Part shown: piece after piece, positions 17,836 through 27,499 of the stretch
Layout of the letters: each line of letters begins with the position of its first letter
How positions within the stretch are numbered: position 1 is the first letter of the stretch
Assembly (NCBI RefSeq): GCF_947495675.1
Contig: NZ_CANLZX010000001.1
Coordinates: 124,001 to 188,000, forward strand
Source of the DNA: an uncultured Algibacter sp.
Lineage (GTDB): Bacteria; Bacteroidota; Bacteroidia; Flavobacteriales; Flavobacteriaceae
Direction: 5' to 3'
Length of the DNA stretch: 64,000 nucleotides
The notes under the pieces: generated by a model
Database searches by the model: none
Seen by the model: only the letters and a program-made list of their open reading frames with translations
Told to the model about the DNA's origin: nothing
Program-made: the position numbers and the translations under genes

Positions 17836-18180
17836 ATGAATTTAGAATCATTCAAGAAAAAATTAAAAGAAGATCAAACGGCCATAGTGTTTACCGAAAC
17901 CATGAGCGTAATTGAAGAGAATTACAAATTTAAACCTACAGCATTTAAAAACGGAACTCTAGAAAATGCCGAAGGTCAAAATTCGGGTTCTTGTAAATTA
18001 TTTGCTTTTGCTAAAGCGCAAGGCTTATCTAAAGATGAAACATTAGCTTGTTTTGGTCAGTATTATTTTGATGATGTTTTAAAGGACCCTAACGGAACGG
18101 GGCACCAAAACATTAGAAATTTTATGAATACAGGTTTTGGTGGTTTGAGTTTTAAAGGAAACCCTTTAACCAAAAAATAA
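17836..18180 (+). CDS. HopJ-family protein
   Basis: The 114-residue protein matches the HopJ type III effector family by its whole-length pattern: FTETMSVIEENYKFKPTAFKNG, GQNSGSCKLFAFAKAQGLS, then CFGQYYFDDVLKDPNGTGHQNIRNFM. The family was named from a Pseudomonas effector, but members are common in free-living bacteria without type III secretion and no secretion genes are near here. A housekeeping role is more likely; the activity is not known. It lies 15 bases after rsmI and 46 before the UDG-family gene, all in one direction. Confidence 0.85.
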   Translation: MNLESFKKKLKEDQTAIVFTETMSVIEENYKFKPTAFKNGTLENAEGQNSGSCKLFAFAKAQGLSKDETLACFGQYYFDDVLKDPNGTGHQNIRNFMNTGFGGLSFKGNPLTKK

Positions 18181-18226
18181 AGCTTCCAATTTGTATTCTC
18201 AAGGAGTTCCTAAAAGCTAAAACTAA

Positions 18227-18796
18227 ATGCAAGATTTACTCGATAATATAAAACAATGCACCATTTGTGCCGAGCATTTAGCTTTAGGACCACGACCTGT
18301 GGTTTCTGCACACCCAGATTCTAAAATTGTAATTATTGGTCAAGCTCCCGGAACTAAAGTGCATGCATCTGGTATTCCTTGGGATGATGCTAGCGGTAAG
18401 CAATTGCGTAAATGGCTTAATGTATCTTATGAAGATTTTTACGATGAAACTAAATTTGCCATAATCCCAATGGGTTTTTGCTACCCCGGAAAAGGAAAAA
18501 CGGGCGATTTACCACCACGACTAGAATGTGCACCACAATGGCATAAACCTTTATTTAATGAGCTTAAAAATGTAGAACTCATTATTTTAATAGGTATGTA
18601 TGCCCAAAAGTACTATTTAGGAAAAGCTGCAAAGAAAACCTTAACAGAAACCGTTGATAATTTTCAAGAATACTTACCTAAATTTTTACCATTACCACAC
18701 CCGTCGCCACGCAATCGGTTTTGGTTGACAAAGAATCCTTGGTTTGACGATGAAGTTTTACCCGTTTTAAGAAAAACCTTAAAAAATCTAATCTAA
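18227..18796 (+). CDS. uracil-DNA glycosylase family protein
   Basis: The 189-residue protein has the UDG-superfamily motifs: the activating loop GQAPGTKVHASGIPWDD (about 39-55) and the C-terminal HPSPRNRFW (about 160), where the histidine and proline-serine contact DNA. This is the small UDG-like group annotated in many Bacteroidetes. Only two N-terminal cysteines (Cys11 and Cys14, in CTIC) are seen, so an iron-sulfur cluster of the family-4 type is not supported. Probably involved in removal of uracil or a related base, but substrate range is inferred. It is the last gene of the rsmI run and converges on the histidine kinase. Confidence 0.82.
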   Translation: MQDLLDNIKQCTICAEHLALGPRPVVSAHPDSKIVIIGQAPGTKVHASGIPWDDASGKQLRKWLNVSYEDFYDETKFAIIPMGFCYPGKGKTGDLPPRLECAPQWHKPLFNELKNVELIILIGMYAQKYYLGKAAKKTLTETVDNFQEYLPKFLPLPHPSPRNRFWLTKNPWFDDEVLPVLRKTLKNLI

Positions 18797-18810
18797 AATC
18801 TTAATTAGCT

Positions 18811-20016
18811 TTAAAGTTTTTTTGGGAGTGTAAATGTAAATACACTACCTTCTTCAAGAATCGAAGACACCCTGATTTTTCCCTTAAGATCATCAATAAT
18901 TTTTTTAACAGTCGCTAAACCAATTCCTGTTCCTTTATTCCCGTATTTATCTAGTGTCCCAACAACAGAAAAAAGTTGAAAAATCTTATCAATATGTTCG
19001 TTTGGTATACCATTGCCATTGTCCTTTACTTTAAATTGATAAAGTGCTTTAGTTTCTTCTAAATGTATATCAATAATAGGTTTTTGTTTTGAATTGTACT
19101 TAATGGCATTTGTAATAAGGTTTACCAATATTTGCATTAAAGCAGATTTATTAATAAAAAGAGTTTCTACATTTGAGTGTAAATTTAATGATGTGTTAGA
19201 GTCAATGTTTGCAATTGTTTCTATTTCTTTAAGTAAAGATATTGTATTAATATGCTCTCGTTTTCTTAATAATAATTCATCACTATTGTAATACTTTAAA
19301 AGGCCATCAATATATTCTCTTAAGGAATTTGAAGAGGTTTTTAAATATTCTATATACAGCAAGGAATCTTCACTTAATAGCCCTTTATTTTCTTCTTCCA
19401 AGAGATCTGTTAACGAAATAATATTAGATAATGGTGATTTTAAATCATGTGATACAAGCCGAGCAAACTTTTTAAGATTTTCATTTCTTTTTCTAAGTTT
19501 TTCTTGATATTTAAGAAGCCTGAGGTTTTGTAGTCGCTGCTCAAACAATTTAACAACTTGTTTAGACAATGCGACTAAAGCATCAATTTGTTGTGTGGTT
19601 AATTGTCTTGGTTTATGATCATAAACACACAAGGTTCCTAACTTAAAACCATTTGAATCTACTAAGGGTGCACCTGCATAAAATATAGCTTTGTATTCAC
19701 TAACTAACGGATTATCAATAAATCTCTCATCCAATCTTGCATCTTCAATTATAGTAACGGGAAATTCTGCATTAATAGCATGACCACAAAATGAAATTTT
19801 GCGAGGCGATTCATTAAAAGGAACACCAAAATGAGATTTTAAAAAATTTCGATCGTTATCTAAAAGGGTTATTAATGATATTGGTGTATCACAAATGTAA
19901 GACAACAAAGCAGTAATATTATCATAACTCTCCTCAGGTAGTGTGTCTAAAATTTTATATTTTTCTACAGCTGCTTGTCTTTGTTTTTCGTTTTTAGGGA
20001 ATTCAGGTGCTATCAT
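18811..20016 (-). CDS. GAF-domain sensor histidine kinase
   Basis: The 401-residue protein has a GAF domain (about 22-165, with RKISFCGHAINAEFPVTI) that may bind a small molecule or sense light or redox, a HisKA helix with phospho-acceptor His190 in RLVSHDLKSPLSNI, and an HATPase domain with NLITNAIKYN, KDNGNGIP and GTGIGLATVKKI. There is no membrane segment, so it is a soluble kinase. No response regulator is adjacent, so its partner is elsewhere. It begins 296 bases downstream of the AhpD-like gene. Confidence 0.92.
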   Translation of the reverse strand: MIAPEFPKNEKQRQAAVEKYKILDTLPEESYDNITALLSYICDTPISLITLLDNDRNFLKSHFGVPFNESPRKISFCGHAINAEFPVTIIEDARLDERFIDNPLVSEYKAIFYAGAPLVDSNGFKLGTLCVYDHKPRQLTTQQIDALVALSKQVVKLFEQRLQNLRLLKYQEKLRKRNENLKKFARLVSHDLKSPLSNIISLTDLLEEENKGLLSEDSLLYIEYLKTSSNSLREYIDGLLKYYNSDELLLRKREHINTISLLKEIETIANIDSNTSLNLHSNVETLFINKSALMQILVNLITNAIKYNSKQKPIIDIHLEETKALYQFKVKDNGNGIPNEHIDKIFQLFSVVGTLDKYGNKGTGIGLATVKKIIDDLKGKIRVSSILEEGSVFTFTLPKKL

Positions 20017-20312
20017 AGTTTATTTATAATACAATCTTACTGTTTAAATTTATAGAAAGGATTTATTTTTGAGATTAAAAAGTACTTGATTTAGAAGATA
20101 TACCAAATATATAGTAAAAAATGTTTTTTTAAACATTTATGTCTTGAGGCTGTTTTACAAAGTTTATGGGTAAAATTTTGGTTAGTACTTTAATTTTGGA
20201 ATGCGCGAAAGTTTTAATCTAAACTTCTACTAGAATAAAACTTCCTATAACTCTAAACTATTAGAAATTTTGAAACATACCCTCTTATTCCTTAGTTCAA
20301 AAGTATAACCAT
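20017..20312. other. gene-free stretch between histidine kinase and AhpD-like gene
   Basis: No gene seen. The only structure I notice is a weak A/T-only hairpin, AAATGTTT with AAACATTT near 20119-20138, which on the minus strand is followed by a few T and might be a poor terminator for the upstream gene. Confidence 0.35.
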
Positions 20313-20903
20313 CTAAACATGTTTACCTTTCTCCCAACCATGTTTTCCTAAATACTGTTCGCCACTTTCAACAGCACCACCTTCAATTGAGGTTCCCATA
20401 CTATCATTCCATCTATTTAAATAACCAAATAAAGAAATAACACCAAGCATTTCAACAATTTCTCCTTCATCCCAATGTTCGTAAAGGCGCTTTTTAATAG
20501 CTTCATCAACACCGTTTGGTACTTGACTTGCTTGTAAAGAAAAATCTAAGGCAGCACGTTCTGCTTCGTTAAAAGCAGGATGTGTTTGGTACTCCCAAAT
20601 ATTATCTAATTGTTCTTGCTCTGCACCATAACGTTCCGCAGCACGAATGGCATGTGCTTGACAATATCTACAACCTGTTGAATTGCTTGATACCCAGGCA
20701 ATCATCCGCTTTAATGCAGAGGTTACTCGACCTTCATTTGCCATAACCGCTTTATTCAAATTAATAAAGGCTTTACTTATTGCTGGTCTGCGTTGCATGG
20801 TTAAAACAGAATTAGGGCAAAAACCTAGTGTTTCATTAAAAAATTCTGCTAATTCTTTGGTTTCTAAGTCATGATTAGGTGAAAGGGGAGTTACTAATGG
20901 CAT
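20313..20903 (-). CDS. carboxymuconolactone decarboxylase / AhpD-like family protein
   Basis: The 196-residue all-helical protein carries the AhpD-type redox motif CRYCQAH (Cys78, Cys81, His84), seen in alkylhydroperoxidase D and related peroxide-reducing or unknown enzymes. It lacks the decarboxylase partner and probably acts on peroxides or an unidentified substrate. Read divergently from the OsmC-family gene 56 bases away; OsmC proteins also handle organic hydroperoxides, so the two may form a peroxide-defence pair. That link is inferred from position and chemistry only. Confidence 0.85.
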   Translation of the reverse strand: MPLVTPLSPNHDLETKELAEFFNETLGFCPNSVLTMQRRPAISKAFINLNKAVMANEGRVTSALKRMIAWVSSNSTGCRYCQAHAIRAAERYGAEQEQLDNIWEYQTHPAFNEAERAALDFSLQASQVPNGVDEAIKKRLYEHWDEGEIVEMLGVISLFGYLNRWNDSMGTSIEGGAVESGEQYLGKHGWEKGKHV

Positions 20904-20959
20904 ATTTTCTTTTTTTTGTAGTATTTTTGATACTTACAAGAAACGAAAAATAATTAGAA

Positions 20960-21382
20960 ATGGCAGTAAAGGTTACCACAAAATGGTTAGGAGATATGAG
21001 GTTTGAAAGTACAAATCCGTCTGGGCACAACTTATTTATTGATGCAGGAGAAGAAAACGGTGGCAAAGGCGAAGGATACAGACCTAAAGCATTAATGTTA
21101 TCTGGTTTAGCAGGTTGCTCCGGTCTAGATGTTGCGGCTTTAATAAAAAAAATGAAATTAAAAGTAGATTCTTTTGAAATTGAAACCGAAGCTAATCTAA
21201 CAGAAGAACATCCAAAATATTACGATAAAGTAGCTATGCATTTTCGTTTTTATGGCGATGATTTAAATGAAAAGAAACTCCAAAGGGCAGTTGATCTATC
21301 TATCGAGAAATACTGTGGTGTTATGGAAATGTTTCGTCAGTTTTCAGAATTAACCATAGAAACTCATTTTTCTAAGAAATAA
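20960..21382 (+). CDS. OsmC family protein
   Basis: OsmC/Ohr proteins reduce organic hydroperoxides through two cysteines. Both are present: Cys53 in GLAGCSGLDVAALIKKM and Cys119 in IEKYCGVMEMFRQ. The length of 140 is standard. It is divergent from the AhpD-like gene and is followed 51 bases later by recJ. Nothing unusual in sequence. Confidence 0.92.
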   Translation: MAVKVTTKWLGDMRFESTNPSGHNLFIDAGEENGGKGEGYRPKALMLSGLAGCSGLDVAALIKKMKLKVDSFEIETEANLTEEHPKYYDKVAMHFRFYGDDLNEKKLQRAVDLSIEKYCGVMEMFRQFSELTIETHFSKK

Positions 21383-21433
21383 AGGGGAGTATTATCCGTT
21401 TATTTTTGTTTAAAAACTCTCACACCTCTCTCA

Positions 21434-23146
21434 ATGCGTTGGACTTTAAAACCTGAACCTCAAAAAGAAAAAGTTGAAGCTTTACAAAAGGCACTTCAAG
21501 TAAACTCTAAAATAGCAACTATGCTAGTTCAAAGAGGTATTGAGTCTTTTGAAGAAGCAAAAGCTTTTTTTAGACCGAGTTTGGATGAATTGCACGATCC
21601 ATTCTTAATGAAAGATATGGACAAAGCTGTTGCAAGAATTGAAAAAGCCATCGCCAATAAAGAAAACATACTTGTTTATGGTGATTATGATGTGGATGGT
21701 ACAACTGCTGTAGCTTTAATGTCGTCTTATCTTAAAACTAAACACAATTTAGTTTATACATATATTCCAAATAGATATGATGAGGGTTATGGTATTTCTT
21801 ATAAAGGAATAAACTTTGCTTTAGAAAATGAGTTTACTTTAATTATAGCATTAGATTGCGGAATAAAGTCTGTAGATAAAGTTGCTCATGCCAAAAAATT
21901 AGGTATCGATTTTATTATATGCGATCATCACAGACCCGGTAACGAAATACCAAAGGCAGCTGCCGTATTAGACCCAAAACAAGATGATTGCAGTTATCCC
22001 TTTAAAGAATTATGTGGCTGTGGTGTTGGTTTTAAATTAATTCAAGCTCTGGCTTTAAAAGATGGCAAAACAGCCGAAGACTTATCGGAGTATCTAGATT
22101 TGGTAGCTACTGCAATAGGTGCAGATATAGTGCCAATAAATGGAGAAAATAGAGTACTAGCTTATTTTGGTTTAATGGTAATAAATACCAACCCAAGATC
22201 TGGTATTAAAGCTATTTTAGATCAGGTTGAAAAAACAGAACTTACTATAACCGATGTTGTTTTTATAGTAGCACCCAGAATAAATGCTGCAGGACGTATG
22301 AAGCATGGTAATTATGCTGTAACTTTATTAACTGAGGAAGAGCCAGAAATGGCTAGAAGATATGCTGCAGAAATTAATGAGTATAATTTAGACCGACGTG
22401 AAACAGATAAAAGAATTACAGAAGAAGCTCTTAAACAAATTGAAGAACAAAACGAACAGAACCGCATTACTACTGTTGTTTACCATGAAAATTGGCATAA
22501 AGGTGTTATTGGTATTGTGGCTTCTCGATTAACAGAAACCTATTACAGACCTACACTAGTTTTTACTAAAAGTGGTAATAAATTAGCAGCTTCGGCACGA
22601 TCGGTAAGAGATTTTGATATTTATAATGCCTTAGAAAATTGTAAAGAATATATAGATCAATTTGGTGGACATAAATACGCAGCTGGCTTAACACTTGAAA
22701 AAGAAAATTTTGAAGCATTTAAGCAAGCTTTTGAAGATGAAGTGTCTAAAACTATCGATAGGAACTTATTAATACCCGAAATTAAGATTGATGTAAAAAT
22801 TGATTTAAAAGATATTACTCCTAAATTTTACAGAATTTTAAAACAATTTGCACCATATGGGCCAAGTAACATGACACCTGTTTTTTTGACAGAAAATTTA
22901 AGAGATACAGGCTATGGAAAATGTGTAGGTGCAGATAAAACACATTTAAGATTAACAGCAACTCAACCAGATTCTACAAGTAGAATGGTAGGTATTGGTT
23001 TTAGCATGGGAGATAAATTTGATAAAATTTCTGAAGGTAAACCATTTAGAGCTGTTTATTCTATTGATGAAAATGAGTGGCGTGGTAATGTAAGTTTACA
23101 ATTAAAGTTAAGAGATATAAAAAAACATAAGGAGACTACCTTGTAA
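21434..23146 (+). CDS. recJ: single-stranded-DNA-specific exonuclease RecJ
   Basis: RecJ degrades ssDNA 5' to 3' in recombination and mismatch repair. The DHH phosphoesterase motifs are clear: Asp84, Asp86 and Asp88 in GDYDVDGT, the DHH at 164-166, and the DHHA1 motif GGHKYAAG (about 415), with GVIGIVASRL near 358. The C-terminal OB-like domain extends past residue 450. At 570 residues it is the usual RecJ length. It is three bases from the MFS gene. Confidence 0.96.
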   Translation: MRWTLKPEPQKEKVEALQKALQVNSKIATMLVQRGIESFEEAKAFFRPSLDELHDPFLMKDMDKAVARIEKAIANKENILVYGDYDVDGTTAVALMSSYLKTKHNLVYTYIPNRYDEGYGISYKGINFALENEFTLIIALDCGIKSVDKVAHAKKLGIDFIICDHHRPGNEIPKAAAVLDPKQDDCSYPFKELCGCGVGFKLIQALALKDGKTAEDLSEYLDLVATAIGADIVPINGENRVLAYFGLMVINTNPRSGIKAILDQVEKTELTITDVVFIVAPRINAAGRMKHGNYAVTLLTEEEPEMARRYAAEINEYNLDRRETDKRITEEALKQIEEQNEQNRITTVVYHENWHKGVIGIVASRLTETYYRPTLVFTKSGNKLAASARSVRDFDIYNALENCKEYIDQFGGHKYAAGLTLEKENFEAFKQAFEDEVSKTIDRNLLIPEIKIDVKIDLKDITPKFYRILKQFAPYGPSNMTPVFLTENLRDTGYGKCVGADKTHLRLTATQPDSTSRMVGIGFSMGDKFDKISEGKPFRAVYSIDENEWRGNVSLQLKLRDIKKHKETTL

Positions 23147-23149
23147 ATT

Positions 23150-24418
23150 ATGGCAAAAACCGACCCTTACGCAGCCTTACGAATTAAGGAGTTTAATATT
23201 TTTTTATTGTTACGCTTGTTTCTAGTTTTTGGATGGTCCATGCAATTTATTGTTATTGAGTGGCAAGTGTATAGTTTAACAAAAGACCCTTGGAGCTTGG
23301 CTTTAATAGGAGCTTGTGAATTTATTCCAGCTTTTTTTATGGCACCATTTTCAGGTCATATTGTAGACCAAAAAGAAAAAAGAAATCTTTTTGCACTTTG
23401 TATAGGTGCTTTTTCTTTAATAAGTTTAGGACTATTTTTATTAACTACTAATAAAGTGGTTACTAGCTGGTCTACACAACTAATTTTATATTCTATTTAT
23501 GCCCTTGTTTTTTTTGGTGGTTTTTTACGTTCTTTTTTTGGACCTATTATTTTCTCTTTAATTGCTTTAATTGTTCCAAAAAGAATATATCCTAATGCAG
23601 CAACTTGGAGTACAAGTACTTGGAAAACAGCTGCGGTTTTAGGGGCTCTATTTGGGGGTTTTTTTATAAGTTGGATTGGTGTAGCTAATACATTATGCGT
23701 AGTTTTTATATTGGTTTTAACATCATTTCTTCTAACGTTTTTAATTAAAAAGAAGCCTATTTTAAACAAGAAAATTGGCGAATCTGTAAAGGAAAGTTTA
23801 AAAGCGGGTATTTGGTTTGTGTTTCAAAATAAAGCGATACTAGGCGCTTTAACCTTAGACATGATTGCAGTTTTATTTGGAGGTACTGTAGCTATTTTAG
23901 TGATTTTTGCACAAGATATTTTAGAGGTTGGAAGCCAAGGTTTAGGTATTTTAAATGCATCAATATCTCTGGGGAGCATCATTACTATGTTTGTAACTAC
24001 GTATATTCCAATAAGTAAAAACACAGGTAAAAAACTACTTGTTTCAATTTTTATATTTGGATTAAGTATGATTGGTTTTGGCTTATCATCTATTTTCTGG
24101 GTAAGTGTTTTAATGTTATTTATTAGTGGGGCTGCCGATGGTATCTCTATGATTATTCGTCAAACCATATTACAATTAAAAACCCCAGACGATATGCGTG
24201 GACGAGTATCTTCTGTAAATTCTATGTTTGTTGGTTCTTCTAATGAGTTAGGAGCTGTTGAAAGTGGAGTAGCAGCTAAACTTATGGGACCTGTGGCTGC
24301 TGTAGTTTTTGGAGGCACCATGACTTTAATTACTGTATTTGTTATAGGAATTAAGAACTCAGTACTTAGAGATTTGGACTTAACAGAAGATATGGAGGCT
24401 AATGAGAAAGCTGATTAA
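23150..24418 (+). CDS. MFS transporter
   Basis: The 422-residue protein has about twelve hydrophobic segments, with a loop GHIVDQKEKRNLF in the position of the conserved MFS loop 2-3 and a second half beginning near residue 220. It resembles the EntS-like exporter group of MFS permeases. The substrate is not predictable. It follows recJ by three bases and its end overlaps the convergent LpxH-like gene by four bases. Confidence 0.9.
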   Translation: MAKTDPYAALRIKEFNIFLLLRLFLVFGWSMQFIVIEWQVYSLTKDPWSLALIGACEFIPAFFMAPFSGHIVDQKEKRNLFALCIGAFSLISLGLFLLTTNKVVTSWSTQLILYSIYALVFFGGFLRSFFGPIIFSLIALIVPKRIYPNAATWSTSTWKTAAVLGALFGGFFISWIGVANTLCVVFILVLTSFLLTFLIKKKPILNKKIGESVKESLKAGIWFVFQNKAILGALTLDMIAVLFGGTVAILVIFAQDILEVGSQGLGILNASISLGSIITMFVTTYIPISKNTGKKLLVSIFIFGLSMIGFGLSSIFWVSVLMLFISGAADGISMIIRQTILQLKTPDDMRGRVSSVNSMFVGSSNELGAVESGVAAKLMGPVAAVVFGGTMTLITVFVIGIKNSVLRDLDLTEDMEANEKAD

Positions 24419-25167
24419 TATTCTCTCAACTCTATATTTTCTCCATCAAAAACACCATAAGTATAGTATTGAATCCAATCACCAAGGTTAATGTATTTTG
24501 ATTTCTCGTTTAGGTCTATGTTAAGCGGTAAATGTCTGTGACCAAAAACAAAAAAATCTCGATGTTTATTTTCTAACTTGCGTTTGCAGTATTGTACGAG
24601 CCATTCGTTATCCTCACCAAGAAATGTTGCATCATCGTCACCAGAAATAAGCTTGTTTTTTACTGATAAATATTGGGCAATTTTCATTCCAATGTCTGGA
24701 TGCCCCCATTTAAAAAGCCATTTAAAGAACGGGCTTATAAATACTTTTTTCATGCGTTTGTAGCCTTTGTCTCCAGGGCCTAAGCCATCGCCGTGACCTA
24801 TAAAAAATGTTTTATTATTAAAGGTAAACTCTTTGGGTTTATGGTAAACGGGTATGTTTAGCTCTTCTTCAAAATAGCCATTCATCCATAAATCGTGGTT
24901 ACCTACAAAGTAATGGATTGGAATGCCTGAGTCTGATATTTCGGCAAGTTTACCTAGTGTTCTTGTAAAGCCTCTTGGAACAACGGTTTTGTATTCAAAC
25001 CAAAAATCGAACAAATCGCCTAAAAGAAAAATAGCAGCAGCATCGTGTTTTATTTCGTCTAACCAGGCTACAAATTTTTTTTCGCGTGGCTTAGAGGCTT
25101 CCATTGTTGGAGCGCCTAAATGGTTGTCTGAAGCGAAATATATTTTTTTTCCTTTTGGAATTTGCAT
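24415..25167 (-). CDS. UDP-2,3-diacylglucosamine diphosphatase-like phosphoesterase
   Basis: A calcineurin-like metallophosphoesterase of 250 residues with all metal-site motifs in order: SDNHLGAP (about 12), GDLFDFWFEY (about 45), GNHDLW (about 93), GHGDGLGPGD (about 123) and GHRHLPL (about 210). These match the LpxH/LpxG-type enzymes that hydrolyse UDP-diacylglucosamine in lipid A synthesis. That function suits a Gram-negative but was not proven from the sequence. It is tail-to-tail with the MFS gene, overlapping by four bases. Confidence 0.9.
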   Translation of the reverse strand: MQIPKGKKIYFASDNHLGAPTMEASKPREKKFVAWLDEIKHDAAAIFLLGDLFDFWFEYKTVVPRGFTRTLGKLAEISDSGIPIHYFVGNHDLWMNGYFEEELNIPVYHKPKEFTFNNKTFFIGHGDGLGPGDKGYKRMKKVFISPFFKWLFKWGHPDIGMKIAQYLSVKNKLISGDDDATFLGEDNEWLVQYCKRKLENKHRDFFVFGHRHLPLNIDLNEKSKYINLGDWIQYYTYGVFDGENIELREY

Positions 25168-25293
25168 GCGTAAATATACTAATTCCTGTTAATGCAAGAA
25201 TATTTGTTTTAAAAATAAGCGAGTAAATAAATTATAATTATTTATTGCCTGTAATTTAAAGTTTAAAATAAAAATAATTAGATTGATAAACCT

Positions 25294-27492
25294 TTAATAG
25301 CAATCTTCTAGAATCTGACCATTATCTATATACACATCAAAAGGTTTAATATTGTTTTTAAGACAAATTTTTTCTAGAAGAATAAAAGTATTATTTCGCA
25401 TTGCAATAGAGCCACAAATCATTATTGTTCCGCCACTTGCAAGTATTTTTGCTATGTTTTTATTATCTCTTTTAATTAAATCTTGAACATATTTATAAGG
25501 TGTCTCTTCTTTAGAAAGAGCAATGTTATATTGTTGCAATGGTTTTTTTTGTATCGCTTCTAAAATTTGTGGTTTAAATAATTTTTCAGAAGCTTTAGTT
25601 CTTGTCCCCCAATATAATATTAAGGATGCTTTTGTTTTTTGATGTATCATACCCAAAAATGGTGCAATGCCAGTTCCGTTAGCAATTAAAACAACTTGTT
25701 TGCTCTTTTTAGGTAAATAGAAAGCTTTGTTTTTTTTAATAGTTACTTTTAGTTCTTGATTAGGGTTTAAATGGTTTAAATAATTTGAGCAAACTCCATG
25801 AGAATGTTTTTTTACACATAGTAAAATATCGCCATTACTATTTTTTCCAACAGAATATAAACGTTCTGTGGTTTCGTTAGAAGGTGTAACTCCTAATAAA
25901 TCTCCGGGTATAATAGCTTTTTGTTTTTTTGCTTTTAATGTGAGTTTAAAAGTTTCACCATACATATCAATAACATTTTGTTTGTCGATTACCTTAAAAA
26001 CGGTTTCTTTTTGTTTTTTTGAAACTAATTTAGTTGGAATATTTAGGTTTAAGTTCAAGGAAGTTGCCCATTTTAAAGTCCAATTTCTAAATTGATCGTA
26101 ATTCTGATTGTGAATTAATTCTGGGTTTTTTGAAGGTACATGAATCTTATCTTTCGATATAATTTGACTATGAGTTTTTTTTGCGAACTCACAAAACTGA
26201 GGATAAGAATAAGAGCCTAAACCAATAACATGACAGGTAAATGGTTTACTAATTTCGGTTTGCTTTAGTTTATTTAAAAATAAATTAGCATTGCTTGGCG
26301 GTTCGCCATCTCCATAGGTTGAGGTTATTATAATTAGCTGTTCAATATTTGAATAGTTTGTATAGTTATTTAAGTCATCAATAAATACTTTTTTGCCTGC
26401 TTTTAATAGAGATTTTTGTAATATTTTCCCTAATTTTTTTGTACTTCCATTTTCAGACCCAACTAAAATTATAAAATTAGATTGGTTGGCTTTAAACTTG
26501 TTTTTGGTTTTAGAGCGCAGTCTATTATATGCAATTATACTACCAGAATACATAAAGTATAAAATTGAAATAGAGCTTATAAACAAAACTAGAGACCAAA
26601 TAATACTTCCTGAACCTGTATGTATATTAAAACTTAGTACTGCTAATATTTTTGTGAAAGGATAATAGGTTGTTTGTATTATTTCACCTGTTTTTTGATG
26701 TATTTTAAGAGTTTTGTTATGAAGGTTAAGAACGAAATAATCTTCTTCATCTGTAGTGAAAGGAAATTCTAATTTTCTTACATCTTTTAATAAAGTGTTT
26801 TTAAAAACAGGAAATTTTGAAATAGGAATGGTAGTTTTAGAATCAGATTTTTTATGGGTAATACTAGTTTTGTTTTCTGGTAATAAAGAAAACCTATCCA
26901 TAGACAAATAAGTTCCAGATAATGCTAAAATAATAATAGGTATTAGTAGCCACCTTCCTAAAGCTACGTGGTTGTATTGTATTGATTTATCGTTAATTAT
27001 TTTTGAGCATAATTTTATAAAACCACCTTGTCTTTTTATAGCTAGTAACAAGCCTGTTATAGCAATTAAAAACAATAAAAAACAAGTGATTCCAACAAAC
27101 AAACGCCCAGGGGTTTTTAAAAATAAGGAACGATGGAAATTGGTTAAAAATTCAAAAAAAGGACTTTTAGTAGGAATATTAGCAATTTTGTTGCCCTTAT
27201 ATGGGTTAATGTAAAATTGCCCATCCACATCAGATTCCATGCTAAAAACATTTGCTTTCACAAAATAATTTTTATCTATTTCAATATCTAAAACTTCGTC
27301 ATAATTATTTTTTAGGGTATTAACTAGCTTAGCTAAAGAGATGTTTTTAGCATTTTTAATATAATAAGGTTGTGCTTTTTCCTGTATAGGCTCAAAAGCT
27401 AAAAAAGCACCTGTAATAGTGGTTAAAAGTAAAAATAAAGAAGAAGATACAGTTAAATAAAAATGACTGTATCTCCATATTTTGTTAAGCAT
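25294..27492 (-). CDS. PepSY-domain inner-membrane flavoreductase (XusC-like)
   Basis: The 732-residue protein fuses three parts. The N-terminus (about 1-330) is a PepSY-TM module: a first TM (about 12-32), two central TMs and one near 300-322. A flavodoxin-like domain (about 343-480) has GSENGSTKKLGKILQ and TSTYGDGEPPSNA. A reductase domain (about 510-732) has RLYSVGK for FAD and NGTGIAPFLGM for NAD(P)H. This is the plan of sulfite-reductase-flavoprotein-type PepSY proteins thought to reduce ferric siderophores at the inner membrane, as in XusC of Bacteroides. It is the last gene of the TonB cluster, seven bases after the DUF2271 gene. Confidence 0.9.
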   Translation of the reverse strand: MLNKIWRYSHFYLTVSSSLFLLLTTITGAFLAFEPIQEKAQPYYIKNAKNISLAKLVNTLKNNYDEVLDIEIDKNYFVKANVFSMESDVDGQFYINPYKGNKIANIPTKSPFFEFLTNFHRSLFLKTPGRLFVGITCFLLFLIAITGLLLAIKRQGGFIKLCSKIINDKSIQYNHVALGRWLLIPIIILALSGTYLSMDRFSLLPENKTSITHKKSDSKTTIPISKFPVFKNTLLKDVRKLEFPFTTDEEDYFVLNLHNKTLKIHQKTGEIIQTTYYPFTKILAVLSFNIHTGSGSIIWSLVLFISSISILYFMYSGSIIAYNRLRSKTKNKFKANQSNFIILVGSENGSTKKLGKILQKSLLKAGKKVFIDDLNNYTNYSNIEQLIIITSTYGDGEPPSNANLFLNKLKQTEISKPFTCHVIGLGSYSYPQFCEFAKKTHSQIISKDKIHVPSKNPELIHNQNYDQFRNWTLKWATSLNLNLNIPTKLVSKKQKETVFKVIDKQNVIDMYGETFKLTLKAKKQKAIIPGDLLGVTPSNETTERLYSVGKNSNGDILLCVKKHSHGVCSNYLNHLNPNQELKVTIKKNKAFYLPKKSKQVVLIANGTGIAPFLGMIHQKTKASLILYWGTRTKASEKLFKPQILEAIQKKPLQQYNIALSKEETPYKYVQDLIKRDNKNIAKILASGGTIMICGSIAMRNNTFILLEKICLKNNIKPFDVYIDNGQILEDCY

Positions 27493-27499
27493 TTTTTAA

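Noticed and set aside
17836..18180. HopJ-family gene as a type III effector
   Set aside because: No secretion genes or pathogen features nearby, and the family occurs widely in free-living bacteria.
20017..20312. A/T hairpin near 20119-20138 as a strong terminator
   Set aside because: All-A/T stem with a poor T tail and far from the nearest stop; only a weak candidate.
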